From assembly GCA_017311185.1 (NCBI GenBank), contig JAESUZ010002711.1, positions 186,001 to 250,000 of the forward strand: 64,000 nt of DNA, written 5' to 3'. Below, piece by piece: positions 63,959-64,000 of the stretch (its first letter is position 1; each line of letters starts with the position of its first letter). The notes below the pieces were generated by a model. The model saw only the letters and a list, made by a program, of their open reading frames with translations, had not been told where the DNA came from and did no database searches. The stretch comes from Proteles cristata cristata. Lineage: Eukaryota; Chordata; Mammalia; Carnivora; Hyaenidae. Both the position numbers and the translations under genes were made by a program.

Positions 63959-64000
63959 AAAGCACTGGGCAAAAGAAAAAATGTGAATCCATACATACAT

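Larger units (their letters stand above)
61154..64000 (+). other. TJP1: TJP1 intron after window exon 14, partial
   Basis: Begins with gtaagt and runs off the window. It holds a faint MIR (61.36-61.62 kb), an AT-rich stretch, and two forward SINEs, at 62.66 kb and 63.74 kb. No further exon is visible in these 2.8 kb. Confidence 0.93.

Noticed and set aside
1..64000. Search for a second gene or an undescribed system on the - strand
   Set aside because: No minus-strand exon set with splice sites, no retrocopied gene other than the U6 fragment, and no proviral LTR pair was seen. All minus-strand open frames overlap repeats or are antisense to TJP1.

Overview
The window is mammalian nuclear DNA from a carnivoran, almost certainly a feliform (the cat, hyena, mongoose and civet branch). 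It carries about thirty copies of the tRNA-Lys-derived carnivore SINE in both orientations and at several ages. The youngest copies have a feliform-type body, but their right half and tail differ from the domestic-cat consensus as I recall it, so a non-cat feliform is possible. I cannot name the species.

Only one gene is visible: TJP1, encoding the tight-junction scaffold ZO-1, on the + strand. Fourteen consecutive coding exons can be placed to the base between 14606 and 61153. Their splice phases agree throughout and no internal stop occurs. Joined, they encode about 663 residues, corresponding to human residues 10 to about 673. They cover PDZ1, a Ser/Arg-rich linker, PDZ2, a long acidic and Ser-rich linker, PDZ3, the SH3 domain and the start of the guanylate-kinase-like (GUK) domain. 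The first exon with the start MSAR and everything after the early GUK domain lie outside the window.

Layout: 1-14605 is sequence upstream of the first visible exon, probably intron 1, with L1, hAT, L2 and SINE fossils and a repeat-poor block from about 11.7 to 15.1 kb around that exon. 14663-33130 is an 18.5-kb intron dominated by two L1 fossils. Exons 2-4 (PDZ1 and linker) lie at 33-39 kb, exons 5-7 (PDZ2 and linker) at 42-45 kb, an 8-kb repeat-filled intron at 44.6-52.6 kb, exons 8-11 (linker, PDZ3) at 52.6-59 kb and exons 12-14 (SH3, early GUK) at 60.2-61.2 kb. The rest is intron. No CRISPR, operon, tRNA or rRNA gene is present. The open frames of 60-130 codons outside the exons are chance frames or SINE/L1 sequence.

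I found no undescribed molecular system. The unusual items are retrotransposition scars: a 30-nt U6 snRNA 5' fragment retroposed into a SINE tail with a target-site duplication, a tiny L1 insertion with two A-tracts and a perfect 18-bp duplication, a poly(A)-only insertion, nested SINEs that can be ordered in time, and a SINE lacking part of its A box but keeping a perfect 17-bp duplication.
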